NCBI RefSeq assembly: GCF_003367355.1
Contig: NZ_CP031413.1
Coordinates: 186,001 to 250,000 of the forward strand
DNA: 64,000 nucleotides
Direction: 5' to 3'
Source: Lysobacter sp. TY2-98
GTDB lineage: Bacteria; Pseudomonadota; Gammaproteobacteria; Xanthomonadales; Xanthomonadaceae
The notes under the pieces were generated by a model, which worked only from the letters and a program-made list of their open reading frames with translations, had not been told where the DNA came from and did not search any database. Made by a program: the position numbers and the translations under genes. Below are positions 9,649-18,327 of this stretch, in pieces. Within the stretch, counting starts at the first letter, position 1. Each line of letters opens with the position of its first letter.

Positions 9649-11271
9649 ATGGCCCTGCGAATCGCCCTCGCGCAGTTCGACTTCCCGGTCGGCGACATCG
9701 CCGGCAACACCACGCGCATCGAAGCCTTGATCGCTCAGGCGCGCGACACGCACGGCGCGCAGCTCGTGGTGTTCCCGGAGCTTGCGGTCTGCGGCTACTC
9801 GCCGGAAGACCTGCTGCTGCGGCCGAGTTTCCTCGCCGACAGCGAGAAGGCGATCCGGCAGATCGCGGCGTCGACGCGTGGCATCACCGCGGTCGTCGGC
9901 TGGCCCGAAACCGCGGGTGCGATCGTCTACAACGCCGCCAGCGTTCTGCGCGACGGGCGCATCGAACGCACCTATCGCAAGCGCGAGCTGCCGAACTACC
10001 AGGTGTTCGACGAACGCCGCTATTTCTCCGTCGACCCGAACGGCGAGACCTGCGTGGTGGACGTCGAGGGCGTGCAGGTCGGCGTGGTGATCTGCGAGGA
10101 CCTCTGGTTTCCCGAACCGCTTGCGGCGACTGTCGCCGAAGGCGCGCAGCTGGTCGTCGTGCCGAACGCGTCACCCTACGAGCACGACAAGCACGCGACG
10201 CGCGATGCGTTGCTGGCCGAGCGCGCGACCGAATCGGGTGCGGCGATCGCGTATCTCAATGTCGTCGGCGGACAGGATCATGTCGTGTTCGACGGGGCAT
10301 CGGTCGTGGCGGATGGCGATGGTCGCGTGCATCCGGCCGCAGGCGCGTTCGACGATCAATGGCTGCTGGTCGACTTCGACGTGGCGACGAAACGCTTCTC
10401 GCCCGTGCGCTGGATGATCGAAGACGACGAAAGCCGCGAAGGGCTCGCTTGGCGCGGCATCGTGCGGGGCACGCGTGACTACTGCCGCAAGAACGGCTTC
10501 GAGAAGGTCTGGCTCGGGCTCTCCGGTGGCATCGATTCCGCGCTGGTGCTCGCGATCGCCGTCGATGCGCTGGGTGCGGAGAACGTGACCGCCGTGCGCC
10601 TGCCGTCGCGCTACACCGCGGGTATGTCGAACGATCTCGCCGCCGAGCAGTGCGAGCGGCAGGGTGTGCGCCTGCTCACACTGCCGATCGAGAAGCCGTT
10701 CGAGGCCTACCTCGCGACGCTCGCCTCCACTTTCGAAGGGCGTGACGTCGACGTCACCGAAGAGAACCTGCAGTCGCGCATCCGCGGCGCCACGCTGATG
10801 GCGCTGTCCAACAAGTTCGGCGGTCTGCTGCTCACCACCGGCAACAAGAGCGAGTACGCGGTCGGCTACGCGACCATCTACGGCGACATGTGCGGTGGCT
10901 ACGCGCCGATCAAGGACGTCTACAAGACCGACGTGTTCGCGCTCGCGCGCTGGCGCAATACGATCGATGCGGTAATCCCGCAGCAGGTGATCGACCGTCC
11001 GCCGTCGGCCGAATTGCGCGACAACCAGAAGGACCAGGATTCGTTGCCGCCCTACGACGTGCTCGACGCGATCCTGCAGCGGCATGTCGATGGCGAGCAG
11101 TCGCGCGACGAGATCGTCGCCGCCGGGTTCGACGCCGCGACCGTGGAGCGCGTGCTCAAGCTCGTGCGCACGTCCGAGTGGAAGCGCCATCAGGCGGCGC
11201 CCGGTCCGAAGATGACGCCGCGTGCGTTCGGCCGCGAACGCCGTTACCCGATCAGCAACGGCTATCGCTGA
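9649..11271 (+). CDS. nadE: Glutamine-dependent NAD+ synthetase
   Basis: Last step of NAD synthesis: amidation of nicotinate adenine dinucleotide with glutamine as ammonia donor. Two domains. An N-terminal nitrilase-type glutaminase carries the triad E44, K111 and C149 (FPELAVCGY, KRELPNY, VICEDLW). The C-terminal ATP-pyrophosphatase domain has SGGIDS at 292-297 and TTGNKSEYAVGY further on. The ATG at 9649 is preferred over the GTG at 9643 because the AGGAG ribosome site ends at 9643. 540 residues, normal for the long form. Confidence 0.97.
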   Translation: MALRIALAQFDFPVGDIAGNTTRIEALIAQARDTHGAQLVVFPELAVCGYSPEDLLLRPSFLADSEKAIRQIAASTRGITAVVGWPETAGAIVYNAASVLRDGRIERTYRKRELPNYQVFDERRYFSVDPNGETCVVDVEGVQVGVVICEDLWFPEPLAATVAEGAQLVVVPNASPYEHDKHATRDALLAERATESGAAIAYLNVVGGQDHVVFDGASVVADGDGRVHPAAGAFDDQWLLVDFDVATKRFSPVRWMIEDDESREGLAWRGIVRGTRDYCRKNGFEKVWLGLSGGIDSALVLAIAVDALGAENVTAVRLPSRYTAGMSNDLAAEQCERQGVRLLTLPIEKPFEAYLATLASTFEGRDVDVTEENLQSRIRGATLMALSNKFGGLLLTTGNKSEYAVGYATIYGDMCGGYAPIKDVYKTDVFALARWRNTIDAVIPQQVIDRPPSAELRDNQKDQDSLPPYDVLDAILQRHVDGEQSRDEIVAAGFDAATVERVLKLVRTSEWKRHQAAPGPKMTPRAFGRERRYPISNGYR

Positions 11272-11280
11272 CCGCGCCGT

Positions 11281-11553
11281 CTACTCGGCGGTGGTCGCGT
11301 CGATGACGTTGTGGACGCGCGACACGCGGTTGGCCGGGAAGCCGCCGCGACGCGCGTGTTCGCGCACGGTGTCTTCGTCCGGCGCCACGTAGATGCAGTA
11401 GACGCGGTCACCGGTCACGTAGCTTTCGACCCATTGGATCTGCGGGCCCATTGCCTGCAGGACGCCGCAGGACGTGGCCGAGATGTCTTTCAGCTGCTGC
11501 TGCGTGAGATCGCCCGCGCCGGGGATGTCCCGCTCGATGACGTAACGTGGCAT
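11281..11553 (-). CDS. DUF4242 small protein (nickel-binding-like fold)
   Basis: 90-residue protein beginning MPRYVIERDIPGAG and containing IQWVESYVTGDRVYCIYVAP, the signature of the DUF4242 ferredoxin-like family. Some members (SCO4226 type) bind nickel; metal binding here is only family inference. The ATG at 11551-11553 is preceded by AGAAGG. Convergent with nadE, 9 bp apart. No genetic link to a pathway is evident. Confidence 0.8.
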   Translation of the reverse strand: MPRYVIERDIPGAGDLTQQQLKDISATSCGVLQAMGPQIQWVESYVTGDRVYCIYVAPDEDTVREHARRGGFPANRVSRVHNVIDATTAE

Positions 11554-11629
11554 GCGCCTTCTCCGTGGGTGGGGCGCTGCAGTCTCGCGCCGTCGCGGCC
11601 CAGGTCGGCGTCCGTCCGTCGTCGTAATG

Positions 11630-11656
11630 AAAACGCCGCCCGAAGGCGGCGTTTTT
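11630..11656 (-). terminator. Terminator after bamD
   Basis: AAAACGCCGCC (11630-11640), loop CGAA, GGCGGCGTTTT (11645-11655): an 11-bp stem with A-run and T-run ends, so it could work on both strands. On the minus strand it falls 22 bp after the bamD stop; nothing on the plus strand needs it. Confidence 0.85.
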
Positions 11657-11677
11657 TGTGGAGCCTGGCGCGAAGCG

Positions 11678-12550
11678 TCAGTGGCCGACCGTCGAGGTGT
11701 CGCCACCGAACGGATTCAGGCGACGCAGGTGGCTCGGGTAGTCCGGCCACTGGCCCTTGAGGAAGGCGTGGTTCGGATCGGCCTTCTGCAGCTCGGCGCG
11801 CGCGCCGTTGGCGAGCTCGGTATTGCCGAGGTCGGTGTAGGCGGCAGCGAGCGTCGCGATCGCATCGGCCTGGTACGCCGACCGCGGGTAGTTCTCGAGC
11901 ACGTACTTGGCGCGGTCGATCGCGGCGACGTCGGCACCGCGCTTCAGGTAGTACAGCGCCGTCTCCACCTCGTAGCGCGCGAACATGTCGCGCAGCTTGG
12001 CCATGCGGTCGCGCGCGTCGGCGGCGTAGCGGCTGTTGCCGTAGCGCTCGACGACGATGCCGAAGTCGTTATAGGCCTGCTGCGGCGTCGCGAGGTCGCG
12101 GCGCGCCGGATCGAGGTGCCACACGCGCTGCAGGAACACCGCATCGCGCGAGGAGTTCACCAGGCCGCGCAGGTAGTAGAGGTAGGCGATGTTGCGGTTG
12201 GTCGGATACGTGCGGATGAAGCGGTCGATGGTGCTGACCGCGTCGTCGTGCTGGCCGGCCTTGTATTGCGCGTAGGCCGTCTCGATCAGCGCCTGCTCGG
12301 TGTACGGCCCGTACGGGTACTGGGCGATCAGGCGCTTGTAGGTCTCTTCGGCCGACGACCAGTTGCCATTCGTCATCGACTTGTGGCCCTTCTGGTACAG
12401 CGTTTCCACCGGGACGCCCTCGTTCGAGTCGTCCTTCTTGCGGAACTTGGAGCAGCCGGTGCCGGCGAGGAGCGAGACCGCGAGGACGGCGACCGCCATG
12501 CCACGGAAGAGGGACACGTGCGACGGGCGGAAGGCGGAGCTTGAGCTCAT
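11678..12550 (-). CDS. bamD: Outer-membrane assembly lipoprotein BamD
   Basis: Essential lipoprotein of the beta-barrel assembly (BAM) complex. 290 residues from the ATG at 12548-12550. The signal sequence ends in a lipobox-like LLAGTGC (Cys about residue 32), followed by KFRKKDD. Five TPR-type repeats follow, starting ETLYQKGHKSMTNGNWSSAE and containing YPYGPYTEQALIETAYAQYK. The frame is open upstream into rluD, but only this start gives a lipoprotein signal. Divergent from rluD across 97 bp; this bamD/rluD pairing is also seen in E. coli. Confidence 0.96.
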   Translation of the reverse strand: MSSSSAFRPSHVSLFRGMAVAVLAVSLLAGTGCSKFRKKDDSNEGVPVETLYQKGHKSMTNGNWSSAEETYKRLIAQYPYGPYTEQALIETAYAQYKAGQHDDAVSTIDRFIRTYPTNRNIAYLYYLRGLVNSSRDAVFLQRVWHLDPARRDLATPQQAYNDFGIVVERYGNSRYAADARDRMAKLRDMFARYEVETALYYLKRGADVAAIDRAKYVLENYPRSAYQADAIATLAAAYTDLGNTELANGARAELQKADPNHAFLKGQWPDYPSHLRRLNPFGGDTSTVGH

Positions 12551-12647
12551 GGGATCGACGGATGCCGGATCGGGAGACAGGAAGGCCGGATAATAGCAGG
12601 CCCGTCTTAACCGACCCGCGCTGCCGGGCCGTAGGAAAAAGCTCCCG

Positions 12648-13619
12648 ATGCCCGACACGATCACCCTCGAAGCCCTCGTCCCCGATGCCAGCGCCGGGCG
12701 CCGCTTCGACGCCGTGCTGGCCGAGCTGTTCCCCGAGCATTCGCGCTCGCGGCTGGCCGGCTGGATCAAGGCGGGGCAGGCCCGCCTCGACGGCCGCGAG
12801 GTCCGCCCCCGGGATCCGGTGCGCGGCGGCGAGCGGGTGACGGTCGAGGCCGAGATCGGCATCCAGACCGACGCCCCGGCCGAGGACATCGCCCTCGACG
12901 TGCTCTACGAGGATGCGGACGTGATCGTGCTGAACAAGCCCGCCGGGCTGGTCGTGCACCCGGGCGCGGGCAATCCGGCGGGTACGCTGGTGAATGCGCT
13001 GCTGCATCGCGACCCCGCGCTCGCCGCGCTGCCGCGCGCCGGCATCGTGCACCGCCTCGACAAGGACACCTCGGGCGTGATGGTCGTCTCCCGCACGCTG
13101 CAGGCGCATACCGCGCTGGTCGACCAGCTCTCGGCGCGACAGGTGCATCGCCAGTACCTTGCCGTCGTGGTGGGGGCGCTGGTGTCGGGCGGCACCGCGA
13201 ACGCACCGATCGACCGCCATCCGCGCGATCGCCTGCGCATGGCGGTGCGCGAAGACGGCAAGGACGCGATCACGCACTTCCGCCTGCGCGAACGCTTCCG
13301 CGCGCACACGCTGCTGGAATGCCGCCTCGAGACCGGGCGCACCCACCAGATCCGTGTGCACATGGCGCACCTCAAGCATCCGATCGTGGGCGATCCACTG
13401 TACGGCGGGCCGCTCAAGCTGCCGCGGGGCGCGTCGCCGGAAACCATCGAGGCGCTGCGCGGGTTCCGGCGCCAGGCGCTGCATGCGGAGACGCTCGAGT
13501 TCGTGCACCCGGTGTCCGGCGAGTCGATCCGCTGCACCGCGCCGGTGCCGGATGACCTGCGCGCGCTCGTCGACGCCCTGCGCGTCGATCAGCGCGAGCA
13601 CGAGGACCGCGCACGGTGA
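12648..13619 (+). CDS. rluD: 23S rRNA pseudouridine synthase RluD
   Basis: Makes pseudouridines in 23S rRNA helix 69. The N-terminal S4 RNA-binding domain covers about residues 15-75. The catalytic motif HRLDKDTSG has its Asp at residue 138 (E. coli D139). [19 protein letters not shown] follows near 235. 323 residues, standard length. Its stop overlaps the GTG start of pgeF (GTGA), suggesting translational coupling. Confidence 0.96.
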   Translation: MPDTITLEALVPDASAGRRFDAVLAELFPEHSRSRLAGWIKAGQARLDGREVRPRDPVRGGERVTVEAEIGIQTDAPAEDIALDVLYEDADVIVLNKPAGLVVHPGAGNPAGTLVNALLHRDPALAALPRAGIVHRLDKDTSGVMVVSRTLQAHTALVDQLSARQVHRQYLAVVVGALVSGGTANAPIDRHPRDRLRMAVREDGKDAITHFRLRERFRAHTLLECRLETGRTHQIRVHMAHLKHPIVGDPLYGGPLKLPRGASPETIEALRGFRRQALHAETLEFVHPVSGESIRCTAPVPDDLRALVDALRVDQREHEDRAR

Positions 13620-14377
13620 CGGCCTTCCTGCACGCCGACTGGCCCGCGCCACCTGGCGTGCAGGGGCTGACGACGCTGCGCTTCGGCGCCGGACGGTCGC
13701 AGGCCCCGTTCGACACCTTCAACCTCGGTAACCGTCATGCCGCGGACGGCGACGATGCGGCGACGGTCGACGCCAATCGCGCGGAACTGGTCGATCGACT
13801 TGCGCTGCCATCGCGCCCACGCTGGCTGCGGCAGGTGCACGGTATCGACGTGGTGCGTTTCGCATCGAGCGACATCGCGAGCGACGAGCCGCAGGCGGAT
13901 GCATCGGTGACGTCCGACCCCGGCGTCGTGCTCGCCATCCTCACCGCCGACTGCCTGCCGGTGCTGTTCGCCGCGCGCGACGGCTCGGAAGTCGCGGGCG
14001 CGCACGCCGGCTGGCGCGGTCTTGCCGATGGCGTGCTCGAGGCGACGATCGCCGCGATGCGCACGTCACCCGATGGCGTCGTTGCGTGGCTCGGTCCTGC
14101 GGCGGGGCCTGCTGATTACGAGATCGGCGTCGATGTGCACGACGCGTTCGTCGATCGCGATCCCGGCGCGGCGACCGCGTTCGCTGCGACCCGCGCCGGC
14201 CACTGGCGCGTCGATCTGTATGCGCTCGCGCGTCGCCGTCTCGTCGCTGCCGGCATCTCTCCCGATGCCATCCACGGCGGCGAGCTGAGCACGATCGGCG
14301 AACCGGCGCGCTTCTTCTCGCACCGGCGCGACCGTCGCACCGGGCGCATGGCGTCGCTGGTGTGGATCACTCGCTGA
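13616..14377 (+). CDS. pgeF: PgeF/YfiH multicopper-laccase-fold protein
   Basis: 253 residues. Family motifs are [10 protein letters not shown] and HAGWRG, which carry metal ligands (Cys/His), and a final [19 protein letters not shown]. Members were called polyphenol oxidases; YfiH is reported to correct misincorporation in peptidoglycan precursors, and relatives cleave purine nucleosides. Which activity dominates here cannot be read. The GTG start overlaps the rluD stop. The rluD-pgeF order is ancient; in E. coli clpB follows directly, whereas here clpB is 8 kb further on. Confidence 0.9.
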   Translation: MTAFLHADWPAPPGVQGLTTLRFGAGRSQAPFDTFNLGNRHAADGDDAATVDANRAELVDRLALPSRPRWLRQVHGIDVVRFASSDIASDEPQADASVTSDPGVVLAILTADCLPVLFAARDGSEVAGAHAGWRGLADGVLEATIAAMRTSPDGVVAWLGPAAGPADYEIGVDVHDAFVDRDPGAATAFAATRAGHWRVDLYALARRRLVAAGISPDAIHGGELSTIGEPARFFSHRRDRRTGRMASLVWITR

Positions 14378-14901
14378 TTCCCGACACGCTGTTCGGTCGC
14401 CTGCTCGGCGAGGCGTACGTGCGCCTGCCCGCGACGGTGGCCGCCTTGCACGCTCGCGATGGCGCCCAGCGCTATACGGGCGAGGTCGACGTCGCGCGCG
14501 GCACGCGTCTGCTCGCGCGCGTGTGCGGGGCGGCAACGCGGCTGCCGCCCGCCGGCCGCGGCCGTATCGACGTCGACATCGTGGCCGACACGCAGGGTGA
14601 AACCTGGACCCGCCACGTCGCCGGCCACGCCATGCGGTCGCGCCTTCGCGCACACGACGGACGTCTGCGCGAAACATTGGGCCTGGTGACTTTCGATTTC
14701 CGCATCGGCTGCGACGACGGGCGCCTGCACTGGACCGTCGAGCGCGTGCGCGTTTTCGGCGTCGTGCTGCCGCGCACGTGGTTTCGCGATGTGGCGGCGG
14801 TCGAGTACGAAGAGGATGGACGCTACCGGTTCGATGTCCGCGCCGGCCTGCCGCTCGCCGGGCTGCTCGTGCACTACCGGGGCTGGCTCGATGTCGACTG
14901 A
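14362..14901 (+). CDS. DUF4166 protein
   Basis: 179 residues from a GTG that lies inside the end of pgeF (16-bp overlap). The sequence fits the DUF4166 family: a start like LFGRLLGEAYVRLPATVAALH, a central TWTRHVAGHAMRSRL and a final GLPLAGLLVHYRGWLDVD. Function unknown. From memory, DUF4166 domains occur beside or fused to saccharopine-dehydrogenase-like oxidoreductases, and such a gene lies 0.4 kb away on the other strand. No signal peptide. Confidence 0.8.
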   Translation: MDHSLIPDTLFGRLLGEAYVRLPATVAALHARDGAQRYTGEVDVARGTRLLARVCGAATRLPPAGRGRIDVDIVADTQGETWTRHVAGHAMRSRLRAHDGRLRETLGLVTFDFRIGCDDGRLHWTVERVRVFGVVLPRTWFRDVAAVEYEEDGRYRFDVRAGLPLAGLLVHYRGWLDVD

Positions 14902-15298
14902 AACGCCGATCATCGTGTTCGATGGCGTCTGCGTGCTCTGCAATGGCTGGGTGCGTTTTCTCCTGCGCCACGATCGCGAGGCGCGCTTCCGGTTCGCGGC
15001 GATGCAGACCGATGCGGGGCACGCGCTGCTCGTCGCACATGGGCTGGATCCCGTTGATCCGGTCTCGTTCCTGCTCGTCGACACGGACCGCGCATGGACG
15101 GACACCGATGCGATCGCGCGCGTGCTCGCGACGCTGGGCGCGCCGTGGTCGATTGCCGCGCTGTTGATGCGGATGACGCCGCGCGTGCTGCGCGATCCGG
15201 CCTACCGGTTCCTCGCACGCCACCGCTATCGCGTGTTCGGCCGCCACACCGCCTGCGCCTTGCCGCCGCCCGACGCGGTCGCGCGCTTCATCCGTTGA
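14891..15298 (+). CDS. DCC-family thiol-disulfide oxidoreductase (DUF393)
   Basis: 135 residues from the ATG at 14891, inside the end of the DUF4166 gene. The hallmark VFDGVCVLCNGWVRFLLRHD gives a thioredoxin-like CxxC near residues 13-16 (CVLC), preceded by the Asp of the D-x-x-C-x-x-C pattern. The family is annotated as putative thiol-disulfide oxidoreductase; substrates are unknown. Its last 11 bp overlap, tail to tail, the oxidoreductase gene on the minus strand. Confidence 0.87.
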   Translation: MSTETPIIVFDGVCVLCNGWVRFLLRHDREARFRFAAMQTDAGHALLVAHGLDPVDPVSFLLVDTDRAWTDTDAIARVLATLGAPWSIAALLMRMTPRVLRDPAYRFLARHRYRVFGRHTACALPPPDAVARFIR

Positions 15299-16412
15299 CG
15301 AGCACCTGCGTCGACGCTGCGATCGGCAGGTGATCGAGCGCCGCCATGAACTCGTGGAGATCGAAGAGGTCGACGCAGGCGCCTGCGCCCGGCGGCGGCG
15401 ATGCATGCCGCCAGCAACGTGCGAGCACGACGGCTGCGGTCGCCGGAATGTGCGGCCCGCTGCCGTCGCGGGCGACGATCGTCCAGCGCAGCCGGAGCGG
15501 TTTGCCGTCGGGGCTAGTGCCCACGAGATCCACCGCCATCACCCCCGTATCGCTTCCGGCGTCGATCCAGCGATTGCTCAGCTTCAACAGCGCAGTTGCA
15601 TGGCGTTCGAGGCCGCGCACGATGCGCGCGCGCACCGCCCACGACACCAGCCACAGACCGAAGTGCATGCGTCGCAGTTCGAGTCCGGCGCGGAAGTCGC
15701 AGTGGCGCAGGTCGGGATAGCGATGCGGTAGCACGTCGAGATCGGGAACATCGCAGCGCGCGAGCCAGCGTGTACCGGCGTCGTCGAAGCGCAGGCGTCG
15801 CAACGACTGCCAGCCATGCACCGCGCGGCGTTGCCCGTCGACGAGCGCGGGGAACGGCCGGCCGACATACCCCAGGATCGCGCGCGTGGTCGCCAGCCCG
15901 CGCTCGGTCCGGTTGCCTGGACTGATCGCGGACTCGACCGACTCCAGTCGCGCGAACCGCGGCGCATGCGCCGCGACGACCGCAGCCGACAGTCCCGGCA
16001 CGCTGCTCGCACCGCTGACGAGTCGCACGCCGCGCGCGCGTGCCTGCGCGTCGAGGCGATCGATCCCGGTGACGAATTCGCGCCCGTCCGCCAGGTCGAT
16101 GTAGTGCGCGCCCACCGCGATCGCGGCGTCGGCGACGCGGTAGTCGCGGCGCTGGAACGGGCCGGCGGTGTGGATCAGCAGCGTGGGCGCGAGCGCAGCG
16201 ATGTCGTCGACGAGATGCGGTGACTCGACGTCGAGGCGCGTGGGGATCAGCCGCGCGCCCCCGGCCGCGCCGACTCGGTCGGCCAAGGCCTGCGCCCGCG
16301 CCAGATCGCGTCCCGCGAGCAGAAGGTCGACATCGTCGCGGGCCAGGGCTTCCGCGATGCGGGATCCGAATTGACCGTAGGCCCCGATGAGCAGGATGCG
16401 TTCGCGCGACAT
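15288..16412 (-). CDS. Saccharopine-dehydrogenase-family NAD(P)-dependent oxidoreductase
   Basis: 374 residues from the ATG at 16410-16412; a GTG at 16416-16418 is possible. The N-terminal Rossmann motif is ILLIGAYGQFGSRIAEALA, followed by LLLAGRDLARAQALA and HTAGPFQ, the usual start of saccharopine-dehydrogenase-like NADP domains. The C-terminal half is less conserved and gives no substrate. Its convergent overlap with the DUF393 gene and nearness to DUF4166 hint at a shared pathway, perhaps lipid or hydrophobic-substrate reduction; this is inference. Confidence 0.82.
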   Translation of the reverse strand: MSRERILLIGAYGQFGSRIAEALARDDVDLLLAGRDLARAQALADRVGAAGGARLIPTRLDVESPHLVDDIAALAPTLLIHTAGPFQRRDYRVADAAIAVGAHYIDLADGREFVTGIDRLDAQARARGVRLVSGASSVPGLSAAVVAAHAPRFARLESVESAISPGNRTERGLATTRAILGYVGRPFPALVDGQRRAVHGWQSLRRLRFDDAGTRWLARCDVPDLDVLPHRYPDLRHCDFRAGLELRRMHFGLWLVSWAVRARIVRGLERHATALLKLSNRWIDAGSDTGVMAVDLVGTSPDGKPLRLRWTIVARDGSGPHIPATAAVVLARCWRHASPPPGAGACVDLFDLHEFMAALDHLPIAASTQVLVNG

Positions 16413-16492
16413 CCGCACAGCTTAGAACGCTGCCGGCGCGGGGTACGGATGGCGCACGATCAAGCGGCTGCATGCGCCGTTGACGCGGCGGG

Positions 16493-18307
16493 GTGCATAA
16501 GTGCGGCGCCGGATCGTCCGGTCAGGGGAACGCGTTGGCTGCCGAGACGTCCACCATCCACCGCGCGTTGCCCGTGCTCGTCGGCGCGGCGCTCGTCCTC
16601 GCCTTCCTCTACTGGGCGAAGGTGATCGTGATTCCGGTCGCGCTCGCGATCCTCTTCACGTTCCTGCTGACGCCGCCCGCGCATTACCTCGAGCGCCGGG
16701 GTGTGTCGCGCGTGGTGTCGAGCGTGCTGATGACCGTCCTCGCGCTGGCGCTCGCGATCGGCGCGGGCGTGGCGGTGACGCGGCAGATCGGCAGCCTACT
16801 GGATGCCTATCCGCGCTACGAACCGAACGTCACCGCGAAGATCGAGCAGTTGCGCGCGCGCGGGCGCACCGGACTGCTCGACAAGCTGCAGGTCGTCACC
16901 GAGCGCATCTCGGTGCAGCTCGACCGCCGCGGCCCCGCGCCGATGACGCAGGCCGAGCGCGAAGTCGCACGCGCGCAACCGGTTCGCATCGTGCAGCAGG
17001 AACCGGTGCGACTGTCGCAGCTGTGGGCCATCGCCAGCCCGCTGCTGGAGCCGCTCGCCGGCCTCGGCCTGGTCCTCGTGCTGGTGATATTCATGCTGAT
17101 CCACCGCGAAGACCTGCGCGATCGCGTGATCTCGCTCGTCGGCGTCGACCAGCTCGCCGACACCACACGCGCGCTGGAGGACGCCGGTCAGCGGGTCAGC
17201 CGCTATCTGCTGATGCAGCTGATGGTCAACAGCGGCTACGGGGTGTCGGTGGCGATCGGGCTGTGGGCGATCGGCGTGCCGTATGCGCTGCTGTGGGGCT
17301 TCTTCGCGGCGGTGCTGCGCTACATCCCGTACCTCGGCTCGTGGCTCGCGGCGTTCATGCCGGTGGCACTGAGCCTGCTGATCACGCGCGAGTGGACGAC
17401 GGCACTCCTGGTGGTCGGGCTGTTCGGCACGCTGGAACTGATCACCAACATGCTCGTCGAGCCCTGGGTCTATGGCCGCGGCATGGGCGTGTCGCAGGCC
17501 GCGCTGCTGATCGCGGTCGCGTTCTGGACGTGGCTTTGGGGACCGATCGGGCTGGTGCTCGCGTCGCCGCTGACGGTCTGCCTGGTGGTGCTCGGACGCT
17601 ACGTGCCGTTTCTCAAGTTCCTCGACACGCTGCTCGGCGATACGCCGCCGCTCGCGCCCGCACATCGGTTCTACCAGCGCCTGCTCGCGCAGGACGAGAC
17701 CGAGGCCGCCGACCTGCTCGACGACTACGCCGCACTGGACGGCCTCGATCGCGCCTACGACGAGATCGTGGTGCCGACGCTGGCGCATGCACGCGAGGAC
17801 CTGCGTCAGCGCCGGCTGCAGACGCCCGACCACGGGCGTGTGGTCGACGAGATCCACGCATTGGTCGACGCGCATCGACGCCTGATTCGTCCGGACGACA
17901 TGGTCGGCGGCGATCGCATGCGGGTTCTCGCCATTCCATTGCGCGACGCGGTGGACGACGTCGCCGTGGCGATGCTGGGCAAGCTGGTGGACATGGGACG
18001 CGTCGACTGGGTCGCCGCGTCGTCCGCGGTGCTCGCCTCGGACGTGGTGGAGTCCATCCGTTCGGCGCAGGTCGATGCGCTCGTGCTGGTGTCGGTGCCG
18101 CCGGGCGGGCTGGCGCACGTGCGTTACGTCATCAAACGTCTGGGGACGGAGCTCGGCAATCTCCCGCTGGTGGTGGTCCGTCCGGGCCTTGCCGACGACG
18201 CGCAGGTACGACTCCGGCGCGAGCTTTCCGAGCTCGGCGTCTCGCGTCTTGCCACCACGCTGGCAGGCGCGGCGTCGGAACTGCGCAAGATCGCCGCGCT
18301 GCGCTGA
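16493..18307 (+). CDS. AI-2E-family membrane protein with C-terminal soluble domain
   Basis: 604 residues. Residues about 25-385 carry the AI-2E/PerM pattern: paired N-terminal membrane helices (VIVIPVALAILFTFLLTPP), a soluble insert, and a C-terminal membrane block with LWGFFAAVLRYIPYLGSWLA and MGVSQAALLIAVAFWTWLWG. Despite the name, most members are exporters or antiporters of uncertain substrate. Residues about 400-604 are not typical: a helical stretch with YDEIVVPTLAHAREDL, then an alpha/beta stretch from 475 (RMRVLAIPLRDAVDDVAVAM) resembling a corrinoid-binding fold without its cobalt-ligand motif. The GTG at 16493 is a guess; TTG 16532 is another option. Confidence 0.85.
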   Translation: MHKCGAGSSGQGNALAAETSTIHRALPVLVGAALVLAFLYWAKVIVIPVALAILFTFLLTPPAHYLERRGVSRVVSSVLMTVLALALAIGAGVAVTRQIGSLLDAYPRYEPNVTAKIEQLRARGRTGLLDKLQVVTERISVQLDRRGPAPMTQAEREVARAQPVRIVQQEPVRLSQLWAIASPLLEPLAGLGLVLVLVIFMLIHREDLRDRVISLVGVDQLADTTRALEDAGQRVSRYLLMQLMVNSGYGVSVAIGLWAIGVPYALLWGFFAAVLRYIPYLGSWLAAFMPVALSLLITREWTTALLVVGLFGTLELITNMLVEPWVYGRGMGVSQAALLIAVAFWTWLWGPIGLVLASPLTVCLVVLGRYVPFLKFLDTLLGDTPPLAPAHRFYQRLLAQDETEAADLLDDYAALDGLDRAYDEIVVPTLAHAREDLRQRRLQTPDHGRVVDEIHALVDAHRRLIRPDDMVGGDRMRVLAIPLRDAVDDVAVAMLGKLVDMGRVDWVAASSAVLASDVVESIRSAQVDALVLVSVPPGGLAHVRYVIKRLGTELGNLPLVVVRPGLADDAQVRLRRELSELGVSRLATTLAGAASELRKIAALR

Positions 18308-18327
18308 GGCGCGCGTGGCGTGGACGC

